This document shows, piece after piece, positions 5,754 through 6,850 of a stretch of 6,850 bases of DNA. A program made the position numbers and the translations under genes. Source of the stretch: a bacterium (GTDB lineage Bacteria; Chlamydiota; Chlamydiia; Chlamydiales; SM23-39). The notes under the pieces are model-generated. The model worked only from the letters and a program-made list of their open reading frames with translations, did no database searches and was not told the DNA's origin. Numbering within the stretch: position 1 is the first letter of the stretch; each line of letters begins with the position of its first letter. Location: positions 1 through 6,850 of the forward strand of contig JAKAFF010000075.1 of the NCBI GenBank assembly GCA_021818045.1, read 5' to 3'.

Positions 5754-6850
5754 TCAGGTGGAACGGGCATGTCTATGTAGTTTTTTCACGATTGTGCAAA
5801 TGTGCAGGACCGCTTGATCGATCTCTTCCAACGTATTGGTTCTTGCAAAAGAAAAGCGGATGGAGGAGCGGACGGCCTTTTTCTCAAGTCCCATATTTAA
5901 AAGGACTCGCGAGGGTTCCAAAGCGCCCGATGCGCAAGCAGATCCATGACTTACCGCAATATTTGCAAGATCGAGTTGGATGAGAAGCGTTTCTGCATCT
6001 ATTCCCGGAAACGAGATGTTAGAGACGCTTGGCACTCGAGGCCCGGTTCCGTGAATGGTTAAATTGGGTAGGTGGTGCAAAAGGCTTTGTTCGAATCGAT
6101 CTTGCAAGGATTGTAGATGTAAGTAAATTTTTTCTTGTGATCCAGCAAGGATCTCAAATGCTTCGGCCATGCCTAAAATGCCAGCTAAGTTGGGAGTGCC
6201 TGCCCGCTGCATGGATTCTTGTGAGCCACCTGTGATGAGTGGTGTTGTCTGAAAACCAGATCGGATGAATACGGCTCCCACCCCTTTGGGGCCATGAAAC
6301 TTGTGGGCAGAGACCACAAGAGCACTAACGCCGCGAGGTAAAAAAAAGGGTTCTTTGCCAATCAGGGCGACTGCATCAAGCAGTAGGGGGATGTTGTATT
6401 GCAAAGCGATGGCGCTCATTTGGTCAAGGTCGATTTTGACGCCTGTTTCTGAGTTTGCAGCAGATAACATGATCGCAGTAGTGTCAGGGCGGATGGCTTG
6501 CTCGACTTGTTTTGGAAGGGGGGCCCCATAAGGGCCAACGGGTAGATAGGTGACTTGTAGCCCTTGCGTCTCTAGGGCTTGCACGGTTCGGTAGATGGCA
6601 GAGTGCTCGATGGATGTTGTGATGAGATGCCCTTTAGAGGGTAGGCCTCTTAATAAATAATTGATCCCTTCCGTCCCTCCCGATGTGAAAAAAATCTCTT
6701 CAGGTTGAACGCGGAAATAATTCGCAACACTTGTGCGCGCCTTGCCAAGTAGACTCTGCGCCTGTTTCCCAAAAGAGTGGATGCTAGATGGGTTGGCGGG
6801 GGGGCCGCTTAGCTCTTGCAGCATGACTGTCAGCACTCTCGGGTCGAGAG
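5754..6850 (-). CDS. nifS: NifS/IscS-like cysteine desulfurase (5' end outside the window)
   Basis: Class V PLP aminotransferase that removes sulfur from L-cysteine as an enzyme persulfide, for Fe-S cluster or thio-modification pathways. The frame stays open to the right edge and reads LDPRV before the GTG at 6834-6836, matching the usual family start (YLDNNATTPLDPRV), so only about 10-12 residues are missing and GTG is not the true start. Numbering from that GTG: NPSSIHSFG at 15-23, TSGGTEGIN at 51-59, EHSA with the PLP-stacking H78, NSETG at 128-132, D154 in LLLDAVA, the Schiff-base lysine K179 in SAHKFHGPKG, and the catalytic cysteine C301 in GSACASGALEPS. Oddity: the glutamine usual in DAVQ, which contacts PLP, is alanine here (DAVA). 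The gene ends in a lysine/histidine/arginine-rich tail. Chlamydiae carry, as I recall, a similar gene beside a CBS-protein pair, separate from the suf cluster, which makes the assignment consistent. Confidence 0.92.
   Translation of the reverse strand, partial: LDPRVLTVMLQELSGPPANPSSIHSFGKQAQSLLGKARTSVANYFRVQPEEIFFTSGGTEGINYLLRGLPSKGHLITTSIEHSAIYRTVQALETQGLQVTYLPVGPYGAPLPKQVEQAIRPDTTAIMLSAANSETGVKIDLDQMSAIALQYNIPLLLDAVALIGKEPFFLPRGVSALVVSAHKFHGPKGVGAVFIRSGFQTTPLITGGSQESMQRAGTPNLAGILGMAEAFEILAGSQEKIYLHLQSLQDRFEQSLLHHLPNLTIHGTGPRVPSVSNISFPGIDAETLLIQLDLANIAVSHGSACASGALEPSRVLLNMGLEKKAVRSSIRFSFARTNTLEEIDQAVLHICTIVKKLHRHARST

Noticed and set aside
5729..5983. 84-codon plus-strand open frame
   Set aside because: Antisense to the end of the well-supported cysteine desulfurase gene; non-ATG start and no domain.

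Overview
The window reads as bacterial chromosome, most likely from a Chlamydia-like (environmental, Parachlamydiales-type) member of the Chlamydiota. This is an inference. As I recall, Chlamydiaceae genomes carry a pair of CNNM/TlyC-like CBS-domain membrane proteins beside a NifS-like aminotransferase (around CT256-CT258 in C. trachomatis), and the outer genes here are the same set. The genes between them (secretory glycosyltransferases and a hydrophobic J-domain protein) resemble the accessory content of amoeba-associated chlamydiae. No rRNA, tRNA or other definitive taxonomic marker is present.

Layout: (1) 1-51, possible last codons of an upstream plus-strand gene. (2) 69-2500, two CNNM/CorC-type genes overlapping by ATGA; the first keeps the family motifs and the second is a divergent paralogue that has lost many of them. 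(3) 2371-3294, minus strand, a GT2 glycosyltransferase with an apparent signal peptide, whose 3' end runs 130 nt antisense into the second CNNM gene. (4) 3407-4237, plus strand, a GT11 (alpha-1,2-fucosyltransferase-like) gene that also has a signal-like N-terminus and no ATG start. (5) A 163-bp, nearly full-length palindromic MITE-like element at 4250-4412, with a half copy at 3350-3415; together they place a perfect 26-bp inverted repeat on either side of the GT11 gene. (6) 4413-4687, non-coding with a few small inverted repeats. (7) 4688-5614, minus strand, a protein with hydrophobic N-terminal segments and a C-terminal J domain, with a good sigma70-type promoter just upstream. (8) 5754 to the right edge, minus strand, a NifS/IscS-like cysteine desulfurase whose first codons lie outside the window.

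The flanking genes look like conserved housekeeping functions: membrane ion transport of the CNNM type and PLP-dependent sulfur mobilisation. The middle 2371-5614 looks like an accessory island. Its two divergently transcribed glycosyltransferases both appear to be exported, which suggests glycan modification at the cell surface or in the host rather than ordinary cytoplasmic sugar metabolism. The palindromic repeats may be how the GT11 gene arrived, or how it could be rearranged.
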